Assembly: GCF_963576615.1 (NCBI RefSeq)
Contig: NC_088708.1
Coordinates: 4,154,001 to 4,218,000 of the forward strand
Source of the DNA: Watersipora subatra
Taxonomy: Eukaryota > Bryozoa > Gymnolaemata > Cheilostomatida > Watersiporidae
DNA: 64,000 bases
Reading direction: 5' to 3'
The position numbers and the translations under genes are program-made. Under the pieces are notes generated by a model that ran no database searches, had not been told where the DNA came from, and saw nothing but the letters and a program-made list of their open reading frames with translations. Below, one piece after another: positions 1-14,470 of this stretch (positions are counted from its first letter, which is position 1; each line of letters starts with the position of its first letter).

Positions 1-363
1 TACATGTTGAATATAGCTGTCTCAATATACAAGTGATAAACTACATGTTGAATATAACTGTCTCAATATACAAGTGATAAACTACATGTTGAATATAACT
101 GTCTCAATATACAAGTAATAAACTACATGTTGAATATAACTGTCTCAATATACAAGTGATAAACTACATGTTGAATATAACTGTCTCAATATACAAGTGA
201 TAAACTACATGTTGAATATAGCTGTCTCAATATACAAGTAATAAACTACATGTTGAATATAATTGTCTCAATATACAAGTGATAAACTACATGTTGAATA
301 TAGCTGTCTCAATATACAAGTAATAAACTACATGTTGAATATAACTGTCTCAATATACAAGTG
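1..363. repeat. 41-bp minisatellite, about 9 copies
   Basis: Head-to-tail copies of a 41-bp AT-rich unit (starting TACATGTTGAATATA, ending GTGATAAAC) differ at only a few sites. The array continues past the left edge, so its full size is unknown. It probably lies in an intron or the 3' part of the minus-strand ABC transporter gene. Confidence 0.95.
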
Positions 364-1526
364 CACAAGTTTCTACATTAAATCTTAGCAATAGAAATTT
401 AAGAAACGACACCGGCTGTGAGCATGCCCTGGCTGACTTCATAGGATTAGTATCATAGGTCAACATATTGAGTCAATACCTTGCATCAGCAATAGTAATA
501 CATGAGAACAGGAAGCGGTTGCATCAGCACTACGCATAACCATATAGCATTACTATCAATCAATCCAAAATCATAATACATCACGCCTGTGATGTATTTC
601 TCACCTGCGGTAGGTGCCAAATGTACAGAACATTTAAAACAGCCATTTGGTATTTTGCTAAATACCAGACTTATAAAAAGCGCTTGCAAGGCCAACGATC
701 AATTTAGGCATCATAAGTCTTATATCTAACCACATCCTGCTCTAAATGCGCATAGTGTTATCTCCACTGACTATTCTCCGATTTGGTGACATATTTGTGA
801 CCTCAAGCATAATTGCAAACAATTCACATTATGAAGTCCAGAATAATCCCCAATTGTTCAAGGTTAATCAATGAATTTCAAAGCAATTAGCAACTTGTAC
901 GATGGCAAGTAAGGATGCACACATTTGCCCTCTCCTCTTTCAGAATGCCACTAATCACAAGTTTCACAGGAAAGGTCTAATGGCGATGTACAGTTGCTTA
1001 TCTGGCTTACAGTTGCTTATCTGGCTTTCTGTGAGAGCAACAAAGAATTAGATCATATGGTCGAACTTGATAACTAAATAATGACAAAAATAAGAAAAAA
1101 TAATGTCTTGCTCATCAAGTTTGAGCATGATGACATTTATTGAAGCTTTATGATTGAGTGAGAATTTGTACATGCGATCTCATTGTAAAGCAATGTCCGG
1201 GCAATTTCTCTGTGCACTGAATTGGCGACCCACAGCGGGAGCAGTAATTAGGACTAGCTAAGCTAACATTGGAGTCTATGTGTAAGTGGATGCATGCCTT
1301 TCATCCGCTCTAACATATCGCATCGATTGCTTTTTTACAATCAATTGAGATTATTCTATAGCCAGTGAGGGGTAAATTGTGGTGAGTGCGGGAGCACTAG
1401 GTCTCAGCCTCAAGACAAACGGCACGCATTATGGATGAAAAAAAGAGTAGGAGAAAGAGGCGAGAGGAAAATGAGAGTGTGAGATTGTAGAGAAGTGCGG
1501 AACAAATAAAAATATAAATTACTCAC
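364..1526. other. transporter intron, no exon seen
   Basis: I looked on the minus strand for the exon that should follow the Walker A exon (Q-loop and signature region of the first ATPase domain) and did not find it. Short open frames here show no family similarity. The rest of the transporter is expected beyond the left edge. Confidence 0.5.
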
Positions 1527-4500
1527 AGAACCCGAAACAGCATCATAAAATCTCTGGATTAATTGCACCGTTGTACTCTTTCCACATCCACTCGATCCGA
1601 CCAGCGCAACTGTCTTGCCAACGTCTACCTCAAGGTTTAATCCTTGTAGAACCTGTAATTGACAATATCTGTCAAGGTTGACTAGTTCTGGCTGACATAC
1701 AGCCGGGCAGAACACATTAGAATGTTCTGGCATTTAGGTCGCTACACTGATGCCTTTAAGAGCATACCTTAACATCTGGCCTTGAAGGGTACTGAAAGTG
1801 GACATCTTTAAACTCTATTTTTCCAGTAACATGGCTTGGTTTCTCCCCCTCCTCAGACTCGATGTCTATTTCAGGTACCTAAAGCGGGAGCACAGTTACG
1901 TGAAAACAGCCAGGTAGAAAAGTCTCAGAAGTAAAAACTACGCCTGACATTTCTAAAATAGTGTGAGTGTCAGACCGAGAGTTGTATTATCTATTATGAA
2001 TCAGTAAGAGGGCTGCTGGTTAAAGCCCCACCATCTTTTAAGAATGGAGCTTAAGCACTGATAAGAGAGAGGCACAAATCATTAAAGGCACACACCTAGC
2101 AGGAGTCTTACTCACTGGCTAAGCTTAAACCATTACCGAGTATAACATAATGTGACATTCATAACCAGAGATTCTAAACTGTTTCATAGAGAAACACGCA
2201 ACTATATCAACTTTTGAGCTTCTAAGAAAGAAATGGTTGCAAGTCTGATAAATACATATATCTTGACTCGTGTAACAAAAATAGGTAAATTGTTGTTATA
2301 ATTCAAGAAGATCGGTCACTAACCAACCATTAAAAATGAACTTGCCCAAAATTTCAGTAGGTTTTATCAAAAAATATTGATATTTGTCTATAATTTGAGA
2401 TTATTCTTTGTTTGAGGTGATCTGACTGCCAGGACGTTTTAAAATTGAATTCCACAAACTTGATTGGGTTTAAATTGCTCAGAAAAAATATATGTGCGGA
2501 ACGATGTCACTAGCTGTTATCATCGTGATAGTTGATATCAGCTATTGTGTTGAAGTTGCAGCGTTGCGCGCCTCTATTCTGTTGGTCTCTTTGCAACTAT
2601 AAATAGATGTTTCCCGCATTCAAACGTTCGCTTGATCTGAGCTTTTTAAAAGCGATCAAGTGTTGTCAATTTTAATCTTGAAACGCTCTGGCAGTCAGAT
2701 CACCTTAAACACCAAAAGCAAATGATAGATAAATACAGATACTCTCTGGTGAAATCTATTAAGATTTTGTGTAAGTTCATCTTTGACTATGTATAAAAAT
2801 TGTAAATTAAAAACTAGGTTAGTATGACAACTACATGTGAAAATAGCATAAAATGTATGAAGCAGGAGCATTTCTACGAACTGCTATGCCGGAACAGTGA
2901 TGAATCCTCTAACTCTTTTGCTGCCGCATTAAATTCTGACCGAATGATTCTTCTGCCCGAATTAATTCAAACGGATTTTCGAAAAATTGATATACTGCTA
3001 TTATTTTTAGGCAATATTTCGAGAATTAAGACACATATCGTTTTACTGTAAAATGCATTTTATTCAGAACAAAATTCTTTGCAAGATAACTATAATATTG
3101 TTTAGTGAATCAGACTCTCGCAAAATTTCTGACGCTTTCTTTGCGTGGATTGAATGCGGTGTGTTTCTTATTGCGGTGACGATAACGATCTGGTTTTCCT
3201 GTTTTGAAAAATAATTAGAAATGGAATCCAAGCCAAAAAATTTTCTATTGGTCGCACGCGATTGGCAACAAGGTTGTTTCGCTAGAGACAAAATTTGATT
3301 AGCCTAGCTAATGTGTGGGCTTCGTAATGAAAAAAAGTGAAATCCTATTGATAAGCCAATACATCGGCTTATGGTAGAGAAAGAGTTAAGAGCTACTGCT
3401 CACTGATGGTAGCAATGTTCAGTCAACCATCGACAGACACTCGGCAGCGCATGGCGGCAGCGCATGGCGGCAGCGCATGGCGGCAGCGATTGCCGCAATA
3501 TTCAAGACCATCAAAAACTCTTGTCTAAAGTCAGCTGAGCTGGCGCTTTGACAATATTTATTTTCTCTTTTACAAAATAAAAGAAAGCTTTCAAGCTTAT
3601 AGACGCATAATAATGCAACCTACTTCTTGACATCTAGCCATAGCACTAGTAAATTCTATTAGATAAAGCAGAAGGCAATACAACTATGGCTTTATACAGC
3701 TATCAGTTCATGCCTAACACTCTAGAGATAACATTCGCCTCTGTGATGGTTACTCGCTGCTGTGATAGTTACGCTCACTATTTATTGACTGCGGGCAAAC
3801 AAGCGGTGAAGGTAATGATGATGTAAGACTGGCTGCCCACATGCAGGCACACAGTAAGGTGAGAGCCTCGATATACCACTAAATATCAGCAAACAGTCAA
3901 CCTAGTCTGGTTGCTTAGCAACCCATAGAGGCGCAACTCACCCGTTCGATGAGATTGAAGACAAAGTGAGCCGCACCTCTGGCTGTGGCAAGGTCATTCA
4001 CTGCGGGACCAGCTTGTCCAAATGAGAAAGAGGCAATGAGAATTGAGAAAAAGACCTGTAAAAATTTGAGGTGGTGAGAATGATGGCTCTGAAGCCTTGT
4101 ATCCGGTGTCTTACTTACACTCAATTGGCTTAAATCCTCAACGGGTCCTCACGGTGTAACATTGACTGCAAGCAATCCAGAGTGTAACCAGCCTTTCTAG
4201 TTTTGCTTACAAGGGCAAATAACATGAAATATTTTCTGAAGAAGGGAATGAAAATTAGCATGGTAATTTGAGCTCACTGTTTGGTTTTTTGTTATACGAG
4301 CAACGCATTACAATAGACTGCACTGCAGGAGCCTGTGAATTGAAAGTTCTAAGCAACGAGAAAAGGCAGCTCTGTGATGACGGCCTACAACAAGCGGTAG
4401 AAATGTTATAAGTTGACTCACTATCAACATCCTGCCTGTGGTAAAGTCCTGGTGCAATTCAGGTAGATACTGTTTTAGAACGATTCCCGAGCCGAACCAG

Positions 4501-7500
4501 AAACCAAGAGCGTATGAAAGGAAAATAACGAGCATGACAGAGCCCATGGCAAGACCAGATATTGTTCCTTTTTTGATACCATGTTTTTTGGCCTTCTCCA
4601 ACTTCGAGTTGTATCTAGACAATAAGTATACACACATACTGACTAGTTGGAGTAAAAACTCTGTATGGACATATGCATACACACATATTGACTAATTGGA
4701 GTAACAACTCTGTATGGACATATGTATACACACAAACTGACTAGTTGGAGTAAAAACTCTGTATGGACATATGTATACACACATATTGACTAATTGGAGT
4801 AACAACTCTGTATGGACATATGTATACACACATACTGACTAGTTGGAGTAACAACTCTGTATGGACATATGTATACACACATATTGACTAATTGGAGTAA
4901 CAACTCTGTATGGACATGTGTATACACACATATTGACTAGTTGGAGTAACAACTCTGTTTGGACATGTGTATACACACATATTGACTAGTTGAAGTAACA
5001 ACTCTGTATGGACATGTGAATACACACATATTGACTAGTTGGAGTAACAACTCTGTATGGACATGTGTATACACATATTGACTAATTGGAGTAACAACTC
5101 TGTATAGACATGTGTGTACACACATATTGACTAATTGGAGTGACAACTCTGCATGGACATGTGTATACACACATATTGACTAGTTGAAGTAACAACTCTG
5201 TATGGACATGTGTATACACACATATTGACTAGTTGGAGTAACAACTCTGTATGGACATGTGTATACACATATTGACTAATTGGAGTAACAACTCTGTATG
5301 AACATGTGTATACACACATATTGACTAATTGGAGTAACAACTCTGTATGGACATGTGTATACACACATATTGACTAGTTGAAGTAACAACTCTGTATGGA
5401 CATGTGTATACACACATATTGACTAGTTGGAGTAACAACTCTGTATGGACATGTGTATACACATATTGACTAATTGGAGTAACAACTCTGTATGGACATG
5501 TGTATACACACATATTGACTAATTGGAGTAACAACTCTGTATGGACATGTGTATACACACATATTGACTAATTGGAGTAACAACTCTGTATGGACATGTG
5601 TATACACACATATTGACTAGTTGGAGTAACAACTCTGCATGGACATGTGTATACACATATTGACTAATTGGAGTAACAACTCTGTATGGACATGTGTATA
5701 CACACACATTGACTAGTTGGAGTAACAACTCTGTATGGACATGTGTATACACATATTGACTAATTGGAGTAACAACTCTGTATGGACATGTGTATACACA
5801 CATATTGACTAGTTGGAGTAACAACTCTGTATGGACATGTGTATACACACATATTGACTAATTGGAGTAACAACTCTGTATGGACATGTGTATACACACA
5901 TATTGACTAGTTGGAGTAACAACTCTGTATGGACATGTGTATACACATATTGACTAATTGGAGTAACAACTCTGTATGGGCATGTGTATACACACATACT
6001 GACTAGTTGAAGTAACAACTCTGTATGGACATGTGTATACACATATTGACTAATTGGAGTAACAACTCTGTATGGACATGTGTATACACACATACTGACT
6101 AGTTGAAGCCTAATGCTAACCAACTGTCTAACCACTGACTCATGCTGCCTATGGCTATACACTTACTTATCCACGCTACCACCAGTGAAAACAGACAGAA
6201 TAGTTATTTGTTAGAAGGGGCTGTGACGAAAGACCCGCCTACCTTTCGCACTCTTTTGACTGGCCACCAAAGGCTATGACAGTCCTTATGGCTGACAGAA
6301 CCTCTTCCGCCACTCCTCCAGCTTCTGCATACGCCGCTTGCTCCTGCACTGTTGATTCCTTGGACACCTGTACACAGTAACGCAAGATACCTGTAACCCA
6401 CCATTTCACAGATACTTTTTGTATACTGTTGCGCAATGCCTTTTAGCGGCTTATCAGAAAACGGGCAGGGCAGATTTAGTTCACAACATACCCTTCCTGC
6501 ATTCAAAGCCTTCACCTAGTATAACTTTGCAACATTTATCCTCAGTTCTATTTGTGCTTATTAACACGCAATAGTTGAATCTAATGCAATCCGCTGAACA
6601 GCAAACAATTTGTTAGAGAAGACGTTACGTACCCAGTCCATGGCAGCGGCAGCGATGGCTATGAGAGGGCTAGTAGCGAGGATGACGAGAGTGAGAAGCC
6701 AACCATAATAGAATCCTATCACTATACAGGCTATGGTTTGGGCGGTCAGTTGAAACAGTATGCCTACCTTGTCCCCGATTCCATTTTCAATTTTATCAAC
6801 ATCGCTGTAACAGGCCCAGAAGCTTGCACTAAGGTGTCTCGTAATGGCTAAATTTGATTATTTTGCATGAACATTTATCGGCTGTAGTAGAAGTAGTAGT
6901 TGTTGCAGTAATAGTAGTAGTAACTGTTATAGTAGTGGTGGTAGTAGTTGTATTAGTTCCAAAGACAACAACCAGTAGTCTTAAGTCCTTCAGAGCATGC
7001 AATATGTTGTCAATACTCATTGAATGGCCAGAGACCATAGCTTACTGATGTAATTATACACAAATTTGGTAGGTTGTTCATGCAAACTAAGGAGGCAGAC
7101 TTTAGCAGCAGTGATATCATGGGTGATAATGGCACTTTATACTTCCAGTTACTTTTTTGTCATAATAATCTAAAGTAGTTGTCTTAAGCAAAATCGAAAC
7201 AGCACAAGAAAACAGTAATTCGATTTAAGTAAGTAAGTAGTCATTCTATACTAATATAAAGTAAGTACAAACTGCTTTAAAATGTCTTAATTTCATGATA
7301 AGCTTGTAGACAAAATATCTATGTACGAATTATAGAAAACATCAAATGTTCGCTGCAAGGTCGGTCCTAGTTGTAGCATTTTTCAACACTTCAATTTCAT
7401 ACAGGTGTACCCCGACATTAACATTGCAAAACTGCAACATTTCCAATTGAAAGGGATGAATGAATTTACAAGGGATTGTATAATCTTACAGACTCATGAA

Positions 7501-10500
7501 ATGTAATGCAGCTGAAATCTTATGTTGGATGAGATAGTCAGACTGACATACCAATGTATACATTACAGGAATGGCTACATACAAAATTGATCATATCTTT
7601 TATGGGTCTTTTATACTTTCTAAGAGTGGCTTAAGGTAATTGATCTGAGCCGCGTAGCCCAAGACTCACTTTAGCTAACTTGTTACAAACGGCCCTACAC
7701 TAACTCTAACATGTTACAAACAGCCCTACACTAACTCTGACATGTTACAAACAGCCCTACACTAACTCTAACATGTTACAAACAGCCCTACACTAACTCT
7801 AACATGTTACAAACAGCCCTACACTAACTCTAACATGTTACAAACAGCCCTACACTAACTCTAACATGTTACAAACATCTCTACACTAACTCTAACATGT
7901 TACAAACAGCCCTACACTAACTCTAACATGTTACAAACAGCCCTACACTAACTCTAACATGTTACAAACAGCCCTACACTAACTCTAACATGTTACAAAC
8001 AGCCCTACACTAACTCTAACATGTTACAAACAGCCTTACACTAACTCTAACATGTTACAAACATCTCTACACTAACTCTAACATGTTACAAACAGCCCTA
8101 CACTAACTCTAACATGTTACAAACATCTCTACACTTGTAAAACAGTTAATTATCTGATTCTTTAATCTAGCATAATAATAAGAGACTTGAACATACTCCG
8201 CGAGACGAGTGCTCAATTCTCCAGCAGGGTTAACATCAAACCAACCGATATTCTGCCTCAGAGACGCTTTAAAAAAGAGGAGCCGAATTCTTCTTGCCTG
8301 CCTCTTTGCAGCGAGAGTCCAGAATGTTACTTGCAGATACGAGCACACGAGAACCCCAACACCAATGACTAAAGAAAGGATAACAGAATAAGCGTGTAGA
8401 TTAGCCTGTGTCTAGCTGGTCTCAGCTAATGATTTTGGCACTTGTTGCATGCTGTACGCGTGTCAACAATATAACAGAGGAGTTATTTAGTATGAGCTCA
8501 TTATTTATTAGTTTAGCGAGACACTGACTCTGACCAAGCTAGCACTCTAAGGCTAACATCCTCTTATAACAATAGCTTATAACAAGTCTTTCCTTTCAAC
8601 AAAATACTGCTAAACTGTACTCCTGTTACCTGATCAGCCACTTACTTATGTAATAGATGGCAAATCGTTTCATATCTTCAAGCATCTTATCCTGTATCGC
8701 ATCCATATCGCCTGCCAGACTAGATATGTTCCAAAAATCAACAAACTCCCTGCAATAAACAATATTCATTGAGAGTTTGAGAATGACCAGTCATCAGAGT
8801 CAAAGTCTGATGTTAGAAAAGAAGAATCAAATAACTGAAAAATATCTTTGTTTTATGCGTATCATTGTCTTCAAAGGTAACATTTGTTAACTATAGCAAA
8901 TTATCTGTTGAAACTCTGTATGTACTGCTCTCATTTTATCACTATGCAATTGTTGCAAAGCGAATAGTCTCACCAATTTCCTATGTTCCACAAAAGGTCT
9001 GATCAAATATTCCTGATTATTGATCTATTGATTACGGATGTAAAAGAAATAATACAGATTTGAATGTTCTCCATAGATTTCTTAAATAATGTTCAGATTT
9101 TCCACATATTATTATATATTAGATATTCTATATTCACATATAGAATATTGCAACTGGCTAAAAATAAAAACAAATAGAGATACCCAAAAGTTTTTGGTTA
9201 TCTCTATTTATTGTGGAGCATTTTAGCGTTTTGTTGTGATTGTTGTTATGATTTGTTCCTTATGTTATGAAACTATCTATGAAGAAAAGAGCAAACCAAA
9301 CTAATGCTCCCAGACCATTCTGCTTTCAACTCAAGGATACACTCTGTTTGAATGCATAGAAATTCGAATTCTGAATGAATTCAGCGGCAGACCGAACAGC
9401 TGCCAAAGTTGGAGGCAATACAGCTGGTCATAAGACTCATGAAAACCTGTGCTATACGCAAAGGCTGGTTCAGGATGAGTAGGTATGAGCAACTGGTATT
9501 TGATATTGTACACATTGACAATTTCAGAGAGGTACACATAAAATTGTACTTATTGACAATTTCAGAGAGGTACACATGAAATTGTCCACCTTGACAATTT
9601 CAGAGAGGTACACATGAAATTATACACAATGACAATTTCAGAGAGGTACACATGAAGTTGTACACATTGACAATTTCAGAGAGGCACACATGAAATTGTA
9701 CACATGAAATTGTACACATCGACAATATCAGAGAGGTTCACATGAAACTGCACACATTGACAACTTCAGAGAGGCACACATGAAATTGTACACATTGACA
9801 ATTTTAGAGAGGTACACATGAAATTGTACACATTAACAACTTCAGAGAGGCACACATGAAACTGTACACATTGACAATTTCAGAGAGGTACACATGAAAT
9901 TGTACATATTGACAATTTCAGAGAGGTACACATGAAATTATACACATTGACAATTTTAGAGAGGTACACATGAAATTGTACACATTGACAACTTCAGAGA
10001 GGCACACATGAAACTGTACACATTGACAATTTCAGAGAGGTACACATGAAATTGTACATATTGACAATTTCAGAGAGGTACACATGAAATTGTACACATT
10101 GACAATTTCAGAGAATACACATGAAATTGTCAATGGAGCTCACTAGTGTCAACTACTGCTACTTCACCCTACAAAGTAAACCAGACTACTCCGGTGGTCA
10201 GTTAGGGTGTTGATACAGACATGTCTCTCGCTACTTCAAAATAATAGTTTAGTATGCTAACTTTTTCTCAGAGGTTTTTGTTAAAAACTCTACCACAATA
10301 AAAAAATCACTGAGACAAATTTGCCTTGAGATGAAAAATTAAAACCTACCAAAGAGGTTTGTCAGAGTTTTAATTATGACATGAAAATAATCATACTGAC
10401 AACTTATAGCTGATATTTTTACTGTATTCGATAGTTTAAACATTACACTGTCTCTTTCCAACTCTTAATCGTTCAGTTTTTGTGATACGCGGAAGAATTT

Positions 10501-12433
10501 ATCATTCAAATCTTATTGTTGCAGTTAAATTGTATGTCTATACTTAGGCATATTATAATAGATAAGTTTGTAGTTTTCAGTAAATTTTTAATAAATCTTT
10601 TAAAAGCTTTCAATAGATTACCAAAATGCTCACTATTGTAAAATTCAGCAATCAATGGTACAGCAAACTAATGGAAACCGAGTTTATATGCAAACTTAAC
10701 AGCAAACGGCTGTTATTAAAGGCGACATTCTAACTATAGCCGCTGTCTCACAACATCTGTATATGGAAGAGAAAATGATACTTGCTGTACAATCATCGTG
10801 TCAGCTTTCTTCTGACTGAGAATTATATCGCAAGTAAATAAATTCTCTGATTTATTCGTGTTGAAGACATCAATGGCCGAGGTGAGATTAGCGCAGGCAT
10901 CACAGACGTCGCCAGTGCTGAGGAAAGAGTCAAGCATGTCACCGAACACGATGATCATGCAGGGCAAGGAGGCTCCATGAGCGACTGCGCCGATTATGCC
11001 AATAAACATCAGCAACCGGTCGACACCAGTCGCATACCGAAACTAAAACAAAACCAAAGTGATATGAAGGAAGGGAGATCATACAAAAACATAATCTACG
11101 GTACTAGTAGACAGAAAGGATACGTACCACTTCACCGACGCTGACCATAGGCTCCTCCTTTTTCTCCTCCTCCTTTTTGTCATCCGATTCTTTAGTAGAA
11201 TCAGGTGAGTGGCCATTCTCTTTCAATTTCACACCATTGAGTGATTTTTCTAAAAAACAAAGCATGCGATTGTTCGTTTGCTTGCATTAGCTGAGATATT
11301 GAGCAAGAGAGCTAATCAATAGATTGTATAATCACTAGTCCACACAATGCTTTTACTAAGGCTTGATAAATACTAATCGTGCAGAGGAATAGGCCGAGTA
11401 GGCTCCGTTCAACAGCCGCTATCAAGCATCAGATGCCACGGTTTGCTTCTACGCACAAAGGTTAGACACAAGAAGCAAATATTGTGGCTGGCCTCCGGAT
11501 CTATTGCTCATCACAAGCCAGAAAGATGACCATCCCACCTACTTGGGCTAGAATGACCGTGAAAATCACCCATAACCCCTTTAGTTTTATTACATGTCAA
11601 GTACGTCTAGTAAATGACCAGACATTGCCAGGGAGAGGACTATTCTCATTGCGAACATTAGGAGTGGCACTTTGGTTTACCCTAATTGTATTTTGTCATT
11701 TTTCCAAAGTTTTTTCCAATGACCATGAGTTTGTGCTTACAACTAAGAATGTGAATGAGAAGAGTAATAAGGCGTGCTAACTCTTCTCCATGCATGGTAT
11801 AAATCATTCATGATTCTTTTTAGTCTGGCCATTATGGAGCGATGGATGGTATGCCAAGACTGGGCTGTCAATTAGTTCTTCTCACTTGATAAACTTAGAG
11901 GCACACACCGGAGCATCTCGTGTAACAACAGTTGATAAGCTAAGCTAGAATCAACACTAAGACATAAGACAGAAACATGACAGAGATGAGTAGGCCTATT
12001 TGGAGTAAAGACAAAGTTTCCTTGAGCTGAACAAATGTTTGAATATTCTGCTTACCAATGTTTGCAAATAGCTTGGAGACTTGTACTTAAAACAGCGGGT
12101 GCAAAGTACAGAGGAATTATCATCACTGATTTAGTGATATTGAGAAATCAACCAATCATCATGCATTCACAACTTGATACGAGACTCACAGGTAAGAGTG
12201 TTGGCCAGCAGTACCAGGAAATACAAAAATCTACTGATCACTTTAAGCTGATCCGCTAATTAAAGTCAGCACTTGCTGCCACACTAACCTGATGTCATTT
12301 CAATGGCAACTTCTCTATTTGGATCACCCTTTACAACATTTCCATTTAGTTCGTGATCAGTTGCGGCCAGGCCATTCTGCTGGTGTCCATTTGATGTAGG
12401 CTTATCAATCGAATCGTCAACTGCTGTCTCCAT
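1527..12433 (-). CDS. ABCB1-like: ABCB1-type multidrug transporter (P-glycoprotein), 5' half
   Basis: ATP-driven full transporter of the plasma membrane. Eleven coding exons read in minus order: 12433-12289, 11249-11128, 11042-10782, 8745-8646, 8368-8197, 6804-6633, 6367-6243, 4614-4422, 4055-3942, 1878-1768, 1652-1527. They join in one frame into 547 residues. An acidic and lysine-rich cytosolic head of about 90 residues precedes TM1 ([18 protein letters not shown]). A long first extracellular loop follows, then TM2-TM6 with family signatures such as [35 protein letters not shown] and [18 protein letters not shown]. The linker to NBD1 ([15 protein letters not shown]) and Walker A (GSSGCGKST) close the visible part. 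NBD1 after Walker A, TMD2 and NBD2 lie beyond the window. The exon-4 acceptor was chosen to keep frame (an AG four bases upstream breaks it). An AG at 12466-12465 suggests the start exon begins at 12464. Introns 3, 5 and 7 carry minisatellites. Confidence 0.93.
2325..2800. mobile_element. foldback element (MITE-like) in transporter intron 9
   Basis: Imperfect inverted arms: 2337-2430 and 2690-2785 pair as reverse complements, best in the shared core GTGATCTGACTGCCAG. The middle is about 250 bp and non-coding. No clear target duplication was found, so the outer limits are approximate. Confidence 0.6.
3442..3489. repeat. 13-bp GC-rich short tandem repeat
   Basis: Three perfect copies of CGGCAGCGCATGG and a partial fourth, in the same intron of the transporter. 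They stand out as GC-rich in an AT-rich setting. Confidence 0.9.
4625..6110. repeat. 49-bp minisatellite filling transporter intron 7
   Basis: About 30 copies of a 49-bp unit (47-bp variants lack one AC) containing GTATACACACATATTGACTA and GGAGTAACAACTCTGTATGG. Intron 7 spans 4615-6242, so the array makes up roughly nine tenths of it. On the gene strand it ends about 10-20 bases before the exon-8 acceptor. Because many units are 49 or 47 bp long, long spurious minus-strand frames of YTHVH...LLLQLV type appear. They are not genes. Confidence 0.95.
6880..6960. repeat. imperfect GTA/GTT trinucleotide repeat
   Basis: A run of GTA, GTT and GTG triplets in transporter intron 5, a few tens of bases upstream (gene sense) of exon 6. 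Confidence 0.85.
7676..8132. repeat. 31-bp minisatellite, about 15 copies
   Basis: Units of 31 bp (TGTTACAAACAGCCCTACAC plus TAACTCTAACA), highly uniform, with a recurrent CATCTC variant in place of CAGCCC. The array lies in transporter intron 5 and starts about 65 bp after the exon-5 donor. Confidence 0.95.
9510..10130. repeat. 38-bp minisatellite, about 16 copies
   Basis: Units of about 38 bp built on TTGACAATTTCAGAGAGGTA followed by CACATGAAATTGTACACA, with two or three mixed subtypes (TTTCAGAG, CTTCAGAG, TTTTAGAG). The array lies in transporter intron 3. Confidence 0.95.
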
Positions 12434-14345
12434 AGCATACAATTCCCATCAGCAACCTGGTATTCTGACAATAGACAGTCTCCGAGCATGTACGACACAT
12501 CAATGACCATACGTTATTTACATACATATTTAGTCAGACTTGCTTAAAAATCTCTACCGATCTTCGCTTATTTAAACATAATACGAATTTAATGTATTTA
12601 TATTAGATTATATAACACTAAATCTAAAACAACTCAATAGGAGTGAGTGGGCCTGACCAGTTAGACTAACTAATATTAAATATTGGGGCAGTCAGTTCTT
12701 ACAAGTCGGCCATTGAAATAAAGAAACCTGTTATTCAATAGGAAATGCAACCTCTTAAACCGTTAGTATAATCGTTTAAAAGTTCTAAATACAGTTAACT
12801 GATTGTAGAGTCAGTGATTGGAGTGTTGGAGGTTATTAGGGGCAGTGCACTGTATGCCCTGCATAATGCCTCAATGATAGGCATAGCGCTATTCATTTAT
12901 TTCATGTGTTTCTATTGTCTCTAGACCAGTGTTAATCTCACCAATGTAAACACAAATGCCTGCCTTTTACCACTTTATGGCAGTTGAATGCATTGCGTCT
13001 GCACAGACCTTGCCAAAAATGTCTTGTCAGAAGCACCATGCATTTGGCTTGATGATGAAAGAGACATTTCATATCAGTTGACACTAGTGGCCACTGTCAG
13101 CCAATAGTCACAATGGCCACTAGTCAGCTTTGTTATACTATCAAACCTTCTGCATATACAGAGCTCGTTGCCTCCAGTTAAAGCTATGGGTGAAATTTTT
13201 GAATATTGATGAAATTCTACTGCATGCGATTTGAAGAAAAATTGCCTGCTTTCCCTCTCATGGCAATAGGAGTTTCAGTTATCATCACTCACAGGGTGCA
13301 AACACCAAGCTATACACAGATACATTTACACTGCATAATTTTACAGATAATATAAAATGATGCACCTATTTGATACAATTAGTTGAAACCAATGGTACCA
13401 CAACATTTTTGAACATAATAAAAGTGCATCAGCAGATAATGCATTTACAGGAGGGGAGCATCATCAGTCCATGGATAGGTTGCTGAAATTTTGAAGAATG
13501 CTATTTCTTATCAAACGACAATAGAAATTCTTTCAGTTTCTCCTTTATAAAATTGAACCAAAAAAGAGAAGAGCATGTGTTGTATGTGCTTGCCATGGTA
13601 TCAATTCATAATTCGGCAAATGACAAAAAACTACGAAAATAAAAATGAAAAATTTATGCATTCCAGAAATATTTTCATACCATTTTGGTAACTAAGAGCA
13701 ATTGTGTTTTTGCTCTCCATATTCCATGTCTTCTAATTTTATTTAGATTTTTGTGTAATCAGTGATATTTTGCGCTCTGACATTAGTCAAGTTAAGATAA
13801 AAAATGCCCTTTAAAATATCTACACGAGATATATTTTATGTAAACATACTAAGCAAAAATTGGCAATTGTGATCCCAGAGAATCACTTGCTTTGAATATA
13901 ACAGTAGCTCCTTTTCCAAACTGACAAGAGTTTTAACACACTTTTTAGCCTTGCATTATTTTATTATGTTAAATGATTTGATCTTGATTACAAAAAGTGA
14001 TATCTTTTAAATATTTTCAGAAGATCAGTGTAACGAAAAGTATGTTTTATTTGTATTCATTGCAAAACATTACTTGTAGTTGATTGAAATTCTTGCAGAA
14101 CAGAACTAAATGTTCTGTGTGATAATCGGTGGCATGACCATTTTTGTTATTCTAAAAAAATATTTATAGCAAACTATTCGATTTCTGTATTACATTAAAA
14201 GGAAAGTTTAGGTGCCCTGAGCGAGTGCACTTGTTCGTTCGCTCCCTCCAAAGTCTCTGTCTCTCCTTCATGGAGTCACATGTATAAAATACACAAACAT
14301 AAAATCTTAAAGCAGTTTTAGTAAATGCAAACTGAGTAAACTTAC

Positions 14346-14470
14346 CGATATTGCGCTTAAAATTTGATATGAATCTGGTGTAATGAATATCGAACGAAAT
14401 GTTATGGTTGTTGGTCTGGTCTAGTTAGTAACGGTTATTTCAGTTTGGCTCGTCTCCGAGCACAACTTCA
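14346..14470 (-). other. possible non-coding leader exon of the transporter
   Basis: On the minus strand the sequence reads GCGCAATATCG followed by a strong donor (gtaagt) at 14345-14344. A matching acceptor precedes the start-codon exon at 12466-12465. This is inference from splice signals only; the 5' limit is arbitrary. Confidence 0.25.

Noticed and set aside
4937-6162. Series of overlapping minus-strand open frames with [13 protein letters not shown] repeats
   Set aside because: They come from the 49-bp array in transporter intron 7. There is no homology outside the array and no gene signals.
13080-13126. Imperfect palindrome around GGCCACTAGTC as an operator-like site
   Set aside because: Short, imperfect, single, and far from either start. 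There is no basis for a regulatory call.
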